A stretch of 64,000 bases of DNA from the NCBI GenBank assembly GCA_964621185.1, contig CAZULM010000003.1, positions 157,568-221,567 on the forward strand, given 5' to 3'. Below the pieces are notes generated by a model. The model saw only the letters and a program-made list of their open reading frames with translations. It ran no database searches and was not told the DNA's origin. The translations under genes were made by a program, and so were the position numbers. Of the stretch, positions 24,061-31,983 are shown piece after piece; the first letter of the stretch is position 1; the number at the start of each line of letters is the position of its first letter. This stretch comes from M3007 sp964621185 (lineage in GTDB: Bacteria > Bacteroidota > Bacteroidia > Chitinophagales > Saprospiraceae).

Positions 24061-25548
24061 ATGATGAGAAAGTATTTGTTCTTGGCCGCGATAGCCCTCG
24101 GTGGGGGTTTGACGGCCTTGGCAGGCGCCCGCTGGATGGGCTGGGGGAATACTTCCTTGATCACAACAAAGACAGCAAGCTCACCAGTGCATCTTGCCCA
24201 TTATACGCCTGGCAGCAATGGGGCTGCCATCGTCGATTTTACTTTTGCCGCAGAAAAAGCCTTGCCGATGGTGGTGCATATCTCCTCCAGCGCCCGGATA
24301 AGGCAAAGCAGGAGCGGAAGCCTTCAAGGCATCCCCGAGCCATTCAGGCAATTCTTCGGCGATCGAGGCGACATTTGGCAGTTCCCCGACCTGAACGGCC
24401 CTGATGGGCTGAAACAAGGCACCGGCAGCGGGGTTATACTCAGCGCCGACGGGTATATCGTGACCAACAACCACGTGGTGCGCGACGCCGACGAACTGAC
24501 AGTTACGCTCAACGACAAGCGCAGTTACAAAGCCGATGTGATCGGCACCGACCCTTCTACCGACCTGGCACTGCTTAAAATTGAGGCTTCCGGCCTGCCC
24601 TTTGTGCAGATGGCCAACTCCGACGAGGCCAAGGTAGGAGAATGGGTGGTAGCCATCGGCAACCCGTTCAATTTGGCCAGCACGGTAACCGCCGGTATTG
24701 TCAGCGCCAAAGGCCGCGGCATCCATATCGTGCAGGACAAAGCCCCGATCGAAAGTTTTATCCAAACCGACGCAGTGGTCAATCCCGGGAACAGCGGCGG
24801 GGCGCTGCTCAACCTGAACGGAGACCTGATCGGCATCAACACCGCAATCTCGTCGCCAACAGGAGTTTATGCCGGTTACGCCTTTGCCATCCCTTCCAAC
24901 CTGGTGGCGAAAGTAGTGGAAGACCTGCGCCAGTTTGGCGTAGTCCAGCGCGGCTACCTGGGCATCATTATCCGCGACCAAAAAGCGGGAAAAGACGGAA
25001 AGCCGGCGACGGGCGTGCTGGTCGACAGCTTGACAGAGAACAGCGCCGCCGGAGCCGCGGGCATCAAAACGGGGGATGTCATCCTGAAAATTGACGATCA
25101 GCCCGTGAACGCGACGCCCGAACTGCTGGAAATCGTAGCAAAACACCGCCCCGGCGACAAGCTCAAGCTCACCGTGCTGCGCAGCGGCAGTGAGCGCAAC
25201 ATAGACGTGGTGCTCAAAAACCGCGCAGGCAATACCGACAAGGTCAAAAAATCGGATGTCGCTACATCCTTGAACGCGCTGGGCGCCGACTTTGAAACGC
25301 TGCCCAAATCGGAAGCCAGAAAGCTGGATATTGATGGTGGCGTAAAAGTCAAATCGCTGAGCATCGGCAAGCTGTCCAACCAGACAGATATTCGGGAGGG
25401 CTTCATCATCACACGCGCCAACAACAAGCCGGTGAGCAGCGTTGAGGAACTCGGAAACCTGCTGCAAGACACAAAAGGCGGCGTAATGCTGGAAGGGGTG
25501 TACCCCAACAACCCGAACCGCCGGTATTATTATGCCTTTGGGCTCTGA
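24061..25548 (+). CDS. Do-family (DegP/DegQ/HtrA) periplasmic serine protease
   Basis: 495 residues. The start is ATG at 24061 (or the next codon); a TTG four codons earlier is less likely. An N-terminal signal/anchor segment (residues 4-27) is followed by the trypsin-like domain with catalytic triad His138 (TNNHVV), Asp168 (STDLALLKIE) and Ser245 (NPGNSGGALL). A PDZ domain follows (about 295-385, RGYLGIIIRD, AAGAAGIKTGDVILKI), then a second, more divergent PDZ (about 400-490, INGGVKVKSL-like and GFIITRANNKPV). The family degrades or refolds damaged envelope proteins. The architecture and length are normal. It stands alone in transcription. Confidence 0.95.
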   Translation: MMRKYLFLAAIALGGGLTALAGARWMGWGNTSLITTKTASSPVHLAHYTPGSNGAAIVDFTFAAEKALPMVVHISSSARIRQSRSGSLQGIPEPFRQFFGDRGDIWQFPDLNGPDGLKQGTGSGVILSADGYIVTNNHVVRDADELTVTLNDKRSYKADVIGTDPSTDLALLKIEASGLPFVQMANSDEAKVGEWVVAIGNPFNLASTVTAGIVSAKGRGIHIVQDKAPIESFIQTDAVVNPGNSGGALLNLNGDLIGINTAISSPTGVYAGYAFAIPSNLVAKVVEDLRQFGVVQRGYLGIIIRDQKAGKDGKPATGVLVDSLTENSAAGAAGIKTGDVILKIDDQPVNATPELLEIVAKHRPGDKLKLTVLRSGSERNIDVVLKNRAGNTDKVKKSDVATSLNALGADFETLPKSEARKLDIDGGVKVKSLSIGKLSNQTDIREGFIITRANNKPVSSVEELGNLLQDTKGGVMLEGVYPNNPNRRYYYAFGL

Positions 25549-25693
25549 AACACGGGTTCTATCTAAACAGGCATGAATAGCAGTTTGATAATGTGGGTTT
25601 TGAAATTCTGCGTCGTGTCGCGGCCATCGTCGCGGCACGATTGCTTTATGATCCCGCCATATTCTTTATTTTTACTGCAAAATCGAATGTTTT

Positions 25694-26143
25694 ATGCAAA
25701 TGAATCCCGCTTATCAAGCCGTTTTGTGGGGAGCGCTCCTGGTTTTTGCAGCATACAATTGTACCGATGACCAGGCAATGCCTCCGCCAACCGAGCCTTT
25801 GCCAGGCGATGGTGCGCAGCACATCCCCACAAGCATTCACTATTTCTCCGAGGCAGAACAAAAGCTGGCCATCAAGGAATATACATTTGCAGCGGCGCTG
25901 CTCAACAAAGGCATCGTCGCCTATCGCGCTGAAACGGGCAAAATGTGCTGCGGATCGGCCGAGCAGTCCAACAAAGCCATCGATGTGCTGATCCAACTGC
26001 GGCAAAAGCTCCGCAAAGGCAAACCTGTGATGGCACGCGACCTGCGCGTGGCCATTCAACAGGCGCTGCTGGTGGAAGGCTGGGGCTTTCCCCAAAGACA
26101 AACAAGCGGAAACGAAACCCCGGTGCTGCCCGTTGGCAATTGA
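25694..26143 (+). CDS. hypothetical small exported protein upstream of a LytS/LytTR pair
   Basis: 149 residues. The N-terminus (MQMNPAYQAVLWGALLVFAA) is a hydrophobic export signal; the cysteine after it is in AAYNC, which is not a proper lipobox because Asn precedes Cys. The mature part is helical with three Cys (C24 and the pair C83/C84, approximately, in KMCCGSAEQ). It has a helical core (AEQKLAIKEYTFAAALLNKG; AIDVLIQLRQKLRKG). No known family is recognised. The stop is 20 bp before the LytS-type kinase gene, so it is probably co-transcribed and may act in the same signalling pathway; that is inference from position. Confidence 0.7.
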   Translation: MQMNPAYQAVLWGALLVFAAYNCTDDQAMPPPTEPLPGDGAQHIPTSIHYFSEAEQKLAIKEYTFAAALLNKGIVAYRAETGKMCCGSAEQSNKAIDVLIQLRQKLRKGKPVMARDLRVAIQQALLVEGWGFPQRQTSGNETPVLPVGN

Positions 26144-26163
26144 TGCCGTAAACCCAGACGATT

Positions 26164-27210
26164 ATGAATTTCCCGCTCATACGTTCAAAATCGGCTTACC
26201 GCACAGCGGCACTTGTCAGCGCCCTGATGGCCGGGCTGATTTTCCCGGCCAATGCCTGGTTCCGGCAGGGCTACCAACCGGATGTGATGCTGCGTGAGGG
26301 TATTTTTGGCTTTGTCTTTACCCTGTCGGTCTGGTGGTACAATTTGCTGGGCTACCCCTGGGTCATGCGGCGCATTTACCGCGAAAAAGCCGTTTTCTGG
26401 CCACATATCGGCCGCATCATGACCACCCTGTTTTTCAGTTTTTGCGTCATTTGGGTCGACGAGCGCCTGCAGTTGCTGCACATCGACGACGATCTTCAAG
26501 GCTATGTGGAACGGGAAGGCGCCAACGAGTTCAGGGCAGCCATCACGGCCAGTTTCGTACTGCTGATCATTTATTTTTTGGATGTGCTGCGCAAATTTTA
26601 CCGCACCCAGATGGAAAACGAACAGTTGAAACTGGAAACGTCGATCGCCCAATTTGAGCGCCTGAAACAACAGGTGAACCCGCATTTCCTGTTCAATGCG
26701 CTCAACATCCTGAAAACGATGGTCAAAAACAACGACCCGAAGGCGGAAGAATATGTCATCCGCCTGTCGGAACTCTACCGCAGTTCCTTGCTTATCGACA
26801 AGCGGGAAAAGGTGCCGCTGGAGGAAGAGCTGACAGCGCTGGAAAACTACTTTTTTATGCTGAAAGCGCGGTTTGAAGACAAGTTGGTCGTGACGCAGGC
26901 CATCCCAAACGACATCGCCAATTGGTTTGTTCCGCCTTTCACCCTCCAAATACTGGTCGAAAATTGCATCAAGCACAACGTGGTGAGCGCCGACAAGCCG
27001 CTGCACATCGAAATTTTCCTGGAAGGGCAATGGCTGGTGGTGCGCAACAACCTGCAGCCCAAACGCAGTGTGGAAGACAGCAACCAAATCGGTCTGGAGA
27101 ACATCCGCCAGCGCTACCAGGTATTAACGGGCAAAGCTATCGTCATCCAAAAGACCGACGACTATTTCACAGTAAAACTGCCCATCATCAGCGAAGCAAC
27201 ACCCGCATGA
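26164..27210 (+). CDS. LytS/YehU-family sensor histidine kinase
   Basis: 348 residues. Four membrane helices fill residues about 12-150 (LVSALMAGLIFPANAW, GIFGFVFTLSVWWYNLLGYP, IMTTLFFSFCVIWV, ITASFVLLIIYFLDVL). A short coiled coil (MENEQLKLETSIAQFERLK) leads to the His_kinase domain with phospho-acceptor His in QQVNPHFLFNALN. An HATPase-like region follows with the N box LQILVENCIKHNVV and QIGLENIRQRY. This is the membrane sensor of a two-component system that signals to the LytTR regulator, whose start overlaps its stop by 4 bp. The sensed signal is unknown. Confidence 0.95.
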   Translation: MNFPLIRSKSAYRTAALVSALMAGLIFPANAWFRQGYQPDVMLREGIFGFVFTLSVWWYNLLGYPWVMRRIYREKAVFWPHIGRIMTTLFFSFCVIWVDERLQLLHIDDDLQGYVEREGANEFRAAITASFVLLIIYFLDVLRKFYRTQMENEQLKLETSIAQFERLKQQVNPHFLFNALNILKTMVKNNDPKAEEYVIRLSELYRSSLLIDKREKVPLEEELTALENYFFMLKARFEDKLVVTQAIPNDIANWFVPPFTLQILVENCIKHNVVSADKPLHIEIFLEGQWLVVRNNLQPKRSVEDSNQIGLENIRQRYQVLTGKAIVIQKTDDYFTVKLPIISEATPA

Positions 27211-27977
27211 AAATACTCATCATCGAAGACGAACAACGCGCCGCCAAAGACCTGGAAGCCACCATCAAGTCTGTGCTGCCGGGAGCTCTATTTTTGGGCA
27301 TCCTCGATTCTGTGGAAAGCGCCATCGGCTGGTTCGGAAACAACCCCGCACCCGACCTTGCTTTTTTCGACATCCAATTGGCCGACGGCCTCAGCTTCGA
27401 TATTTTCGAGGAAGCCAAAGTGGCGTGCCCGGTTGTTTTTTGCACCGCTTTCGACGAGTACGCCCTGCAGGCATTTCAGGTGAACGGCGTGGATTATATC
27501 CTGAAACCATTTGACCAGGAAGCCGTGCGCAGGGCCATCAACAAAGTGCAGGCCTTGGAAAATTTTTTCCAGAAACGGGACGGCGACCTCGAAAAACGAC
27601 TCTCAAAATTGCTGGAATCGGTACGGCCAACCCAGGCCAAAAACACCTTTTTGGTATCGCACCGCGATAAAATGATACCCGTCAGCGTGGCGGAAATCGC
27701 CTATTTCTCCATCGAGAACGAGCTGACTTTCATCCACACCTTCGACAACCGCAGGTTCATGCTCGCGCACACCCTCGATGACCTGGAAAAACTGCTCGAC
27801 CACCGGCTTTTTTACCGCGCCAACCGCCAGTTTTTGGTCAACGCAAATGCCATTGATTCGGTAGAACAGTATTTCGCCCGGAAATTATTGTTAAAACTGA
27901 AGGCCCAAACCAAGGAGCAGGTTGTTGTCAGCAAGGCCAAGGCCAGTGAGTTTTTGCTGTGGTTGGAGGGCCGGTGA
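27207..27977 (+). CDS. LytTR-family response regulator
   Basis: 256 residues, starting at MKILIIEDEQRAAKDLEA; the ATGA overlap with the kinase stop fixes the start. Receiver domain at 1-120 with the acidic pair (IIEDE), phospho-acceptor Asp in DLAFFDIQLADG, conserved Thr/Ser in FCTAFDEYAL and Lys in YILKPFDQEA. LytTR DNA-binding domain at about 150-255 (FLVSHRDKMIPVSVAEIAYF, FYRANRQFLVNANAIDSV). All key residues are present. It acts as the output partner of the kinase encoded just before it. Targets are unknown; the small exported protein gene upstream is a candidate member of the circuit. Confidence 0.96.
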   Translation: MKILIIEDEQRAAKDLEATIKSVLPGALFLGILDSVESAIGWFGNNPAPDLAFFDIQLADGLSFDIFEEAKVACPVVFCTAFDEYALQAFQVNGVDYILKPFDQEAVRRAINKVQALENFFQKRDGDLEKRLSKLLESVRPTQAKNTFLVSHRDKMIPVSVAEIAYFSIENELTFIHTFDNRRFMLAHTLDDLEKLLDHRLFYRANRQFLVNANAIDSVEQYFARKLLLKLKAQTKEQVVVSKAKASEFLLWLEGR

Positions 27978-28168
27978 GGGATATGCAGGCTTGCCGCCCT
28001 GGCCACGGGCATGATCGAAAAATCATGGTAACAAAGCTGCCCGCTTAACCGATCCTTTTGCCTGTTTCGACCCTGATTCACTTCCATGCTGTGTGGTGTT
28101 GCCCCACCTTTGTTTCATAATTACAAGGAACACACACAATAATTTTCTAAACTTTCACTTTCAACGTC

Positions 28169-28552
28169 ATGAAAAAAGTAGCATTCACCTTGGGCTTGGC
28201 ACTCTTCGCGATCGGATTGTTTGCACAGTCAAGCACCACAAACGCCACCGCGAAATCAGGCAACACAAGCACTGTAAAAGCAACGTCTGCACAGAACACC
28301 CACAACATGTCGGCTTCAACCACAATGGAAAAGCCGCAGCAAGCAAGCACTGCCAAGCCCGCTGCGACAGCGCAGCCTGCCAAACCTGCCGCAAAACCCG
28401 CCGCCACTGCACAGGCGACAAAACCCGCCGCCAAACAGGGGACAACACCGAAAAAACACCGGGCGCGGCACCACAAGAATGCAGCTTCAGGCACGACCGG
28501 CTCGACAAGCACACCAAAACCAAAAAGTACGCCAGCGCCAAAGAAAAATTAA
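28169..28552 (+). CDS. secreted basic Ala/Pro/Lys/Thr-rich low-complexity protein
   Basis: 127 residues. A signal peptide (MKKVAFTLGLALFAIGLFAQ) is followed by an unstructured, low-complexity mature chain: Ser/Thr/Asn-rich to residue about 55, then repeats of the type AKPAATAQ, AKPAAKPA and ATKPAAKQ, then a strongly basic patch (KKHRARHHKNAA) and a Thr/Ser/Pro/Lys tail ending PKKN. There is no fold or family to assign. The composition resembles histone-H1-like and PAK-rich surface polypeptides, and it could bind anionic polymers outside the cell; this is inference. A strong terminator follows 29 bp after the stop, so it is a single-gene unit. Confidence 0.85.
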   Translation: MKKVAFTLGLALFAIGLFAQSSTTNATAKSGNTSTVKATSAQNTHNMSASTTMEKPQQASTAKPAATAQPAKPAAKPAATAQATKPAAKQGTTPKKHRARHHKNAASGTTGSTSTPKPKSTPAPKKN

Positions 28553-28581
28553 GCGATACGATAGGAAGTGGTTTTTTTCAG

Positions 28582-28613
28582 CCTTGCATTGTTTATACAG
28601 TGCAAGGTTTTTG
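28582..28613 (+). terminator. Rho-independent terminator after the low-complexity protein gene
   Basis: Stem CCTTGCATTG (28582-28591) with CAGTGCAAGG (28598-28607), one G-T pair, a 6-nt loop, then TTTTTG. The T-run overlaps the -33 element of the next promoter. Confidence 0.85.
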
Positions 28614-28643
28614 TATTAACAGGTCCCGGGAATGCTACATTTG
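28610..28643 (+). promoter_or_regulatory. promoter of the cytochrome c/copper protein gene
   Basis: TTTG (28610-28613), 22 nt, TACATTTG (28636-28643), a close consensus match, leaving a leader of about 95 nt before the ATG at 28744. The leader contains the words ATTATCACATTGTCAAATT and CATCATCACATTAAT, related to repeats at 50924-50950 and 51012-51027. Confidence 0.6.
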
Positions 28644-28743
28644 TGGGGCTATTAAACCCCGACCTGTTATTCCTATCCAACCCTTTGCCCACCAGGCCCA
28701 ATTATCACATTGTCAAATTCCAACATCATCACATTAATAAAAG

Positions 28744-30318
28744 ATGGCTAAAAAAATCCTCCTCGCCGCCCTGCTCTCCACACTCTGCACAGCCGCCGAC
28801 GCACAAATCAACTGGGCCGCCGACATCGCCCCCATCCTCTATAAAAACTGCGCCAAATGCCACCGCGATGGCGGCCTGGGCCACTTTTCCCTGATCGGCT
28901 ACGACAACGCGTTCAGCAACCGATACGTCATTCAGGAAGCGACCGCCGCCAAGCGTATGCCGCCCTGGAAGCCCGACCCGAGCTACCGCCGCTACGCGCA
29001 TGAGAACCGCCTCAACGACAGCGAGATACAGCGCATCAGCGACTGGGTGGACGGCGGGGCTGTGCCCGGCAACCTTTCCGCGGCGCCACCCGCACCCGTG
29101 TTCAGCAACGATTCGGAAGTGGGCACGCCCGACCGCGTGCTGCTCACCCCAAACTATACCGTAACAGCCACCGACGACGAATACCGTTGTTTTGTCATAC
29201 CCAACGGCCTCAACCAGGTGAAATACCTGCGCGGCCTCGAAGCCATGCCGGGCAACCACGAAGTGGTGCACCATATCCTCGTGTATGAAGACACGACCGG
29301 TCAGGCCAAGATACTCGATGCCCAAACGCCCAATGTGCCGGGCTATGTCAATTTCGGCGGCCCCGGCGTGAACAGCGCCCGGTTGGTCGGCGCCTGGGTG
29401 CCGGGCTCGCGCACCGTGCTCACGCCGCCGTTTATGGGGGTGAAGCTCACGCCCGGCGCCGACCTTATCGTACAGATGCACTACCCAAAAGGGGTGACGG
29501 GCATGAGCGACCAAACCCGGCTCAACCTATTCTTCACGCCAAGCAACCAGGGCATCAGGGAAATCAGGCTCAGCCCGGTGCTGAACCATACCCCGCTTTC
29601 GCTGGAAAACGGGCCGCTCAACATACCGCCCAATACCGTCAAAGAGTACCACGCCAAATACACCCTTTTCCAGAACGCCTCCGTGCTCAGCGTGGCCCCG
29701 CACATGCACCTCATCGGCCGCAGCATCGTCTGCTTCGGTGTCACGCTGCAAAACGACACCATCCCGCTCATCCGCATCAACGACTGGGATTTCCACTGGC
29801 AGGGCGCCTATTATTTCCAAAAGCTGCAAAAACTGCCCCTTGGCGCCAAACTGCACGCCTACGCCGTTTACGACAATACCGTGAACAACCCCTTCCAGCC
29901 CAGCTTCCCGCCACAGCTCGTCACCCAGGGCGAAGCCACCACCGACGAAATGATGCTGGTGTATTTCGCCTACCTCAACTACGAGCCAGGCGACGAGAAC
30001 ATCGTGCTCGACAGTACCCTGCTGAGCAGTGGAGTACCCACCTTTGCCGAAAATTCAGGGGGCGACTTGAAAGTGTTCCCCAACCCGGCCACAGACCGGG
30101 TAGCCGTGCAGTTCGAGCTGCGGGAAAAGGCGGCGTACCGGCTGCTCATCACCGACCAAGCAGGTCGGATCGTGCGCATGGTGGCCGAAAAGCCAGAGGC
30201 GGCAGCAGGTGTTTGGCAGGAGGAGGTATCAGTGCAGGGTTTAGGCGCCGGGGTGTATTATTTGGAAGTGCAGGCGCGGAACGGCGCGGTGTATCGGGGG
30301 AGGTTTGTGAAGGGGTGA
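28744..30318 (+). CDS. secreted cytochrome c / PHM-like copper monooxygenase-fold protein with T9SS tail
   Basis: 524 residues. Signal peptide (1-20), then a short cytochrome c-type domain with one heme motif, CAKCH (C36, C39, H40), and a likely axial Met in KRMPPWKPD. Residues about 135-430 resemble the two jelly-roll halves of peptidylglycine/dopamine-type monooxygenases. The copper ligands can be placed in order: HH (H176-H177, EVVHHILVY), H246 (VQMHYP), HxH (H320 and H322, APHMHLIG) and a Met in DEMMLVYF. The end (LKVFPNPATDRVAVQFE ... GLGAGVYYLEVQ) is a type A T9SS tail. A heme domain fused to a copper oxygenase fold suggests built-in electron supply. Substrate unknown. Confidence 0.88.
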   Translation: MAKKILLAALLSTLCTAADAQINWAADIAPILYKNCAKCHRDGGLGHFSLIGYDNAFSNRYVIQEATAAKRMPPWKPDPSYRRYAHENRLNDSEIQRISDWVDGGAVPGNLSAAPPAPVFSNDSEVGTPDRVLLTPNYTVTATDDEYRCFVIPNGLNQVKYLRGLEAMPGNHEVVHHILVYEDTTGQAKILDAQTPNVPGYVNFGGPGVNSARLVGAWVPGSRTVLTPPFMGVKLTPGADLIVQMHYPKGVTGMSDQTRLNLFFTPSNQGIREIRLSPVLNHTPLSLENGPLNIPPNTVKEYHAKYTLFQNASVLSVAPHMHLIGRSIVCFGVTLQNDTIPLIRINDWDFHWQGAYYFQKLQKLPLGAKLHAYAVYDNTVNNPFQPSFPPQLVTQGEATTDEMMLVYFAYLNYEPGDENIVLDSTLLSSGVPTFAENSGGDLKVFPNPATDRVAVQFELREKAAYRLLITDQAGRIVRMVAEKPEAAAGVWQEEVSVQGLGAGVYYLEVQARNGAVYRGRFVKG

Positions 30319-30407
30319 ATGGGGGGCAGAGGGAAATAATATTTAATGACTCTCCGCATATTGTACCCCAAGAGCAATGCGAATGAATGAAATTGAGTGT
30401 TAACGTA

Positions 30408-30475
30408 GTGGTCGGACGGCGAAAAGCCGTCAGACCACGTGAGACCTCGTCTGACGGCTTTTCGCCGTCCGACGA
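30408..30475. repeat. REP-like double hairpin (two opposed stem-loops)
   Basis: Two stem-loops face each other. The first (30408-30438) has GTGGTC/GACCAC outer and GACGGC/GCCGTC inner stems with loop GAAAA. The second (30447-30475) repeats GACGGC/GCCGTC with loop TTTTC. The 25-nt cores 30411-30435 and 30449-30473 are exact reverse complements. It lies between convergent genes (gap 30319-30566) and may also stop transcription. Confidence 0.92.
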
Positions 30476-30566
30476 GTAAGTACACGGGAACGCCTTTCGA
30501 TAAACAAGATCAACTATTTTAGGGTGAAGCCGTTGGGCTGCAATATGCGGATAGTCAGTTAATATT

Positions 30567-31385
30567 TTATTGCTTTTTGCACATATAAAGCTTGATCCCA
30601 AGGCGGTCTAAAGTCTCAAAATTGATATTGCCTACCGGCAAATTGTTGTCGCTTTGATAAGAATGCAGTGCGTCTTGGGCATCCCAGATTTTTCGGTTTG
30701 AAACGGAATAACCTCTTTTCTTGAGGTACTTTTTAATAAAAGTGGTTATTTCCGAATCCAGACCCTTATCTTCAGAAAGGACGATCCTCCAAGTTCCTTT
30801 TCCGTTCGCTGCCTCATTATTGACGGGCAAATGATTGGTTCGGATGGTTTTATTGCTTGCCGTGGTAATGACTACGCCATTGGGATGGTAATCGGAAGCA
30901 TGCTCATCATCTGTATGGACTCTGGCTTTGTCGTATCGCAACTCTGTGGCACTTTTTACAGGCTTTTGATTAATAGCAAGTATGTAATAGTAGTCATCTG
31001 GCTCGGTTGGTTGTTTTATCTCCTCCGTACTGCTGACCACCTCTACCTTCATTGTTTTGACTTCTTCTAATTGAAATTCCTGGATTGATTTGGTGTCCAA
31101 CCTAATGGGAATAGTAGGGGGCTTCGATTTGGCAGGCTGGTCAATTAATTGTGTATCGTCATTGCTTAGGTCTCGTTCCAGCGCTTTCGCGATATATGCA
31201 TTGTGTACCTCAAGGTCATTTTTTAAAGCCGTTACATCACTTTTTAGAGACCCAATCAGGAATTTATAACAAAACACTTGGCCAACCGATAGAAGCAAAA
31301 AGAAAGTCAATGCTCTTTTGACTTTTGAGCGCGAGGGCCATATATCTGCCAATTGAGCGCTATAATCTGGATAGGTGTTTTTCAT
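30567..31385 (-). CDS. membrane-anchored protein with C-terminal peptidoglycan-binding-like domain
   Basis: 272 residues, AT-rich compared with its neighbours. A cytoplasmic N-terminus (1-25) is followed by one membrane helix (ALTFFLLLSVGQVFCYKFLI, about 25-45), a short coiled coil (SDVTALKNDLEVHNAYIAKA) and a variable linker. The C-terminal 60 residues (ITTFIKKYLKKRGY, SYQSDNNLPVGNINFETL, DRLGI) look like a peptidoglycan-binding (PGB_1-type) three-helix module, which points to a cell-wall-facing domain. Middle segments with NGVVITTASNKTIRT and GTWRIVLSEDKG are beta-like and unassigned. It lies 27 bp after the 120-residue gene, likely one operon. Confidence 0.78.
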   Translation of the reverse strand: MKNTYPDYSAQLADIWPSRSKVKRALTFFLLLSVGQVFCYKFLIGSLKSDVTALKNDLEVHNAYIAKALERDLSNDDTQLIDQPAKSKPPTIPIRLDTKSIQEFQLEEVKTMKVEVVSSTEEIKQPTEPDDYYYILAINQKPVKSATELRYDKARVHTDDEHASDYHPNGVVITTASNKTIRTNHLPVNNEAANGKGTWRIVLSEDKGLDSEITTFIKKYLKKRGYSVSNRKIWDAQDALHSYQSDNNLPVGNINFETLDRLGIKLYMCKKQ

Positions 31386-31412
31386 GAGATTTTGTTTTAC
31401 TCCAAGAGATTT

Positions 31413-31775
31413 TCAATCTTTAGGGGCGGGTTCCATTTTAAGATTGCCTTGAATTCGGCTGATTTCTTTGCCTTGGTATTGAACCTCCTTCCTTAATTTG
31501 CTCGATTCCCCCTCACGCGCCCCGATAGCCGTTAAAATAGTGCTGTCACCTTTGCTTATCTGCTGTCGAATGCCGCTCATCTCTGCTTTTATGAACTCAA
31601 CATCCTTGCCCAAGGAAGTGATGTTTGTTACTACGTAAACGACTGCAGCCAGTAAAGACAAAACATCAAGTCCCAGTTTTTTCCAGATCAGCACAAGCCA
31701 GCTTTGTTTTTTTTGTCCTGCGGCGTTGCCTCCATTCGGGTTTGATCCAGTTTCAGGGTTTGTAGAAGTACTCAT
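31413..31775 (-). CDS. small single-pass membrane protein with C-terminal coiled coil
   Basis: 120 residues. The N-terminus is Asn/Gly/Ser-rich (STSTNPETGSNPNGGNAAGQ), then one membrane helix with basic flanks (KKLGLDVLSLLAAVVYVVTN, about 32-52), then an amphipathic coiled coil to the end (VEFIKAEMSGIRQQISKGDS, SKLRKEVQYQGKEISRIQGN). No family is recognised. It is the promoter-proximal member of a likely two-gene operon with the peptidoglycan-binding-like protein. The two share a helix-then-coiled-coil layout and may form a complex, which is inference. The leader upstream holds a terminator-like hairpin (31877-31900). Confidence 0.75.
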   Translation of the reverse strand: MSTSTNPETGSNPNGGNAAGQKKQSWLVLIWKKLGLDVLSLLAAVVYVVTNITSLGKDVEFIKAEMSGIRQQISKGDSTILTAIGAREGESSKLRKEVQYQGKEISRIQGNLKMEPAPKD

Positions 31776-31876
31776 AATAAGCGAAGGCTAAAGGGGAAAA
31801 GTTGCTTTTTCTGAATAAAATCGTTTGTAAAGGTAAACACAATTTAATATTGTTCCGAAAAAACCGAAAAAAACAT

Positions 31877-31900
31877 ATAAAAAAAGGGCAACTTCCCCTT
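31877..31900 (-). terminator. terminator-like hairpin in the leader of the two-gene membrane operon
   Basis: On the minus strand AAGGG (31900-31896) pairs with CCCTT (31888-31884) across a 7-nt loop and runs straight into a T-rich tail (31885-31877). It sits between the promoter at 31939-31968 and the ATG at 31775, so it could end a short RNA or act as an attenuator. Confidence 0.55.
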
Positions 31901-31938
31901 AACCGAAACTTTTTCAGATTGGTTTCACAAAAGGGGGA

Positions 31939-31968
31939 CAAAGATAGGGCTTTTTGAAGTACGTGCAA
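31939..31968 (-). promoter_or_regulatory. consensus promoter upstream of the two-gene membrane operon
   Basis: Minus strand: TTG (31968-31966), 19 nt, TATCTTTG (31946-31939). This is one of the best consensus matches in the window. Expected start near 31933, about 155 nt before the first ATG. Confidence 0.65.
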
Positions 31969-31983
31969 GGAGCCCTGGTACTT

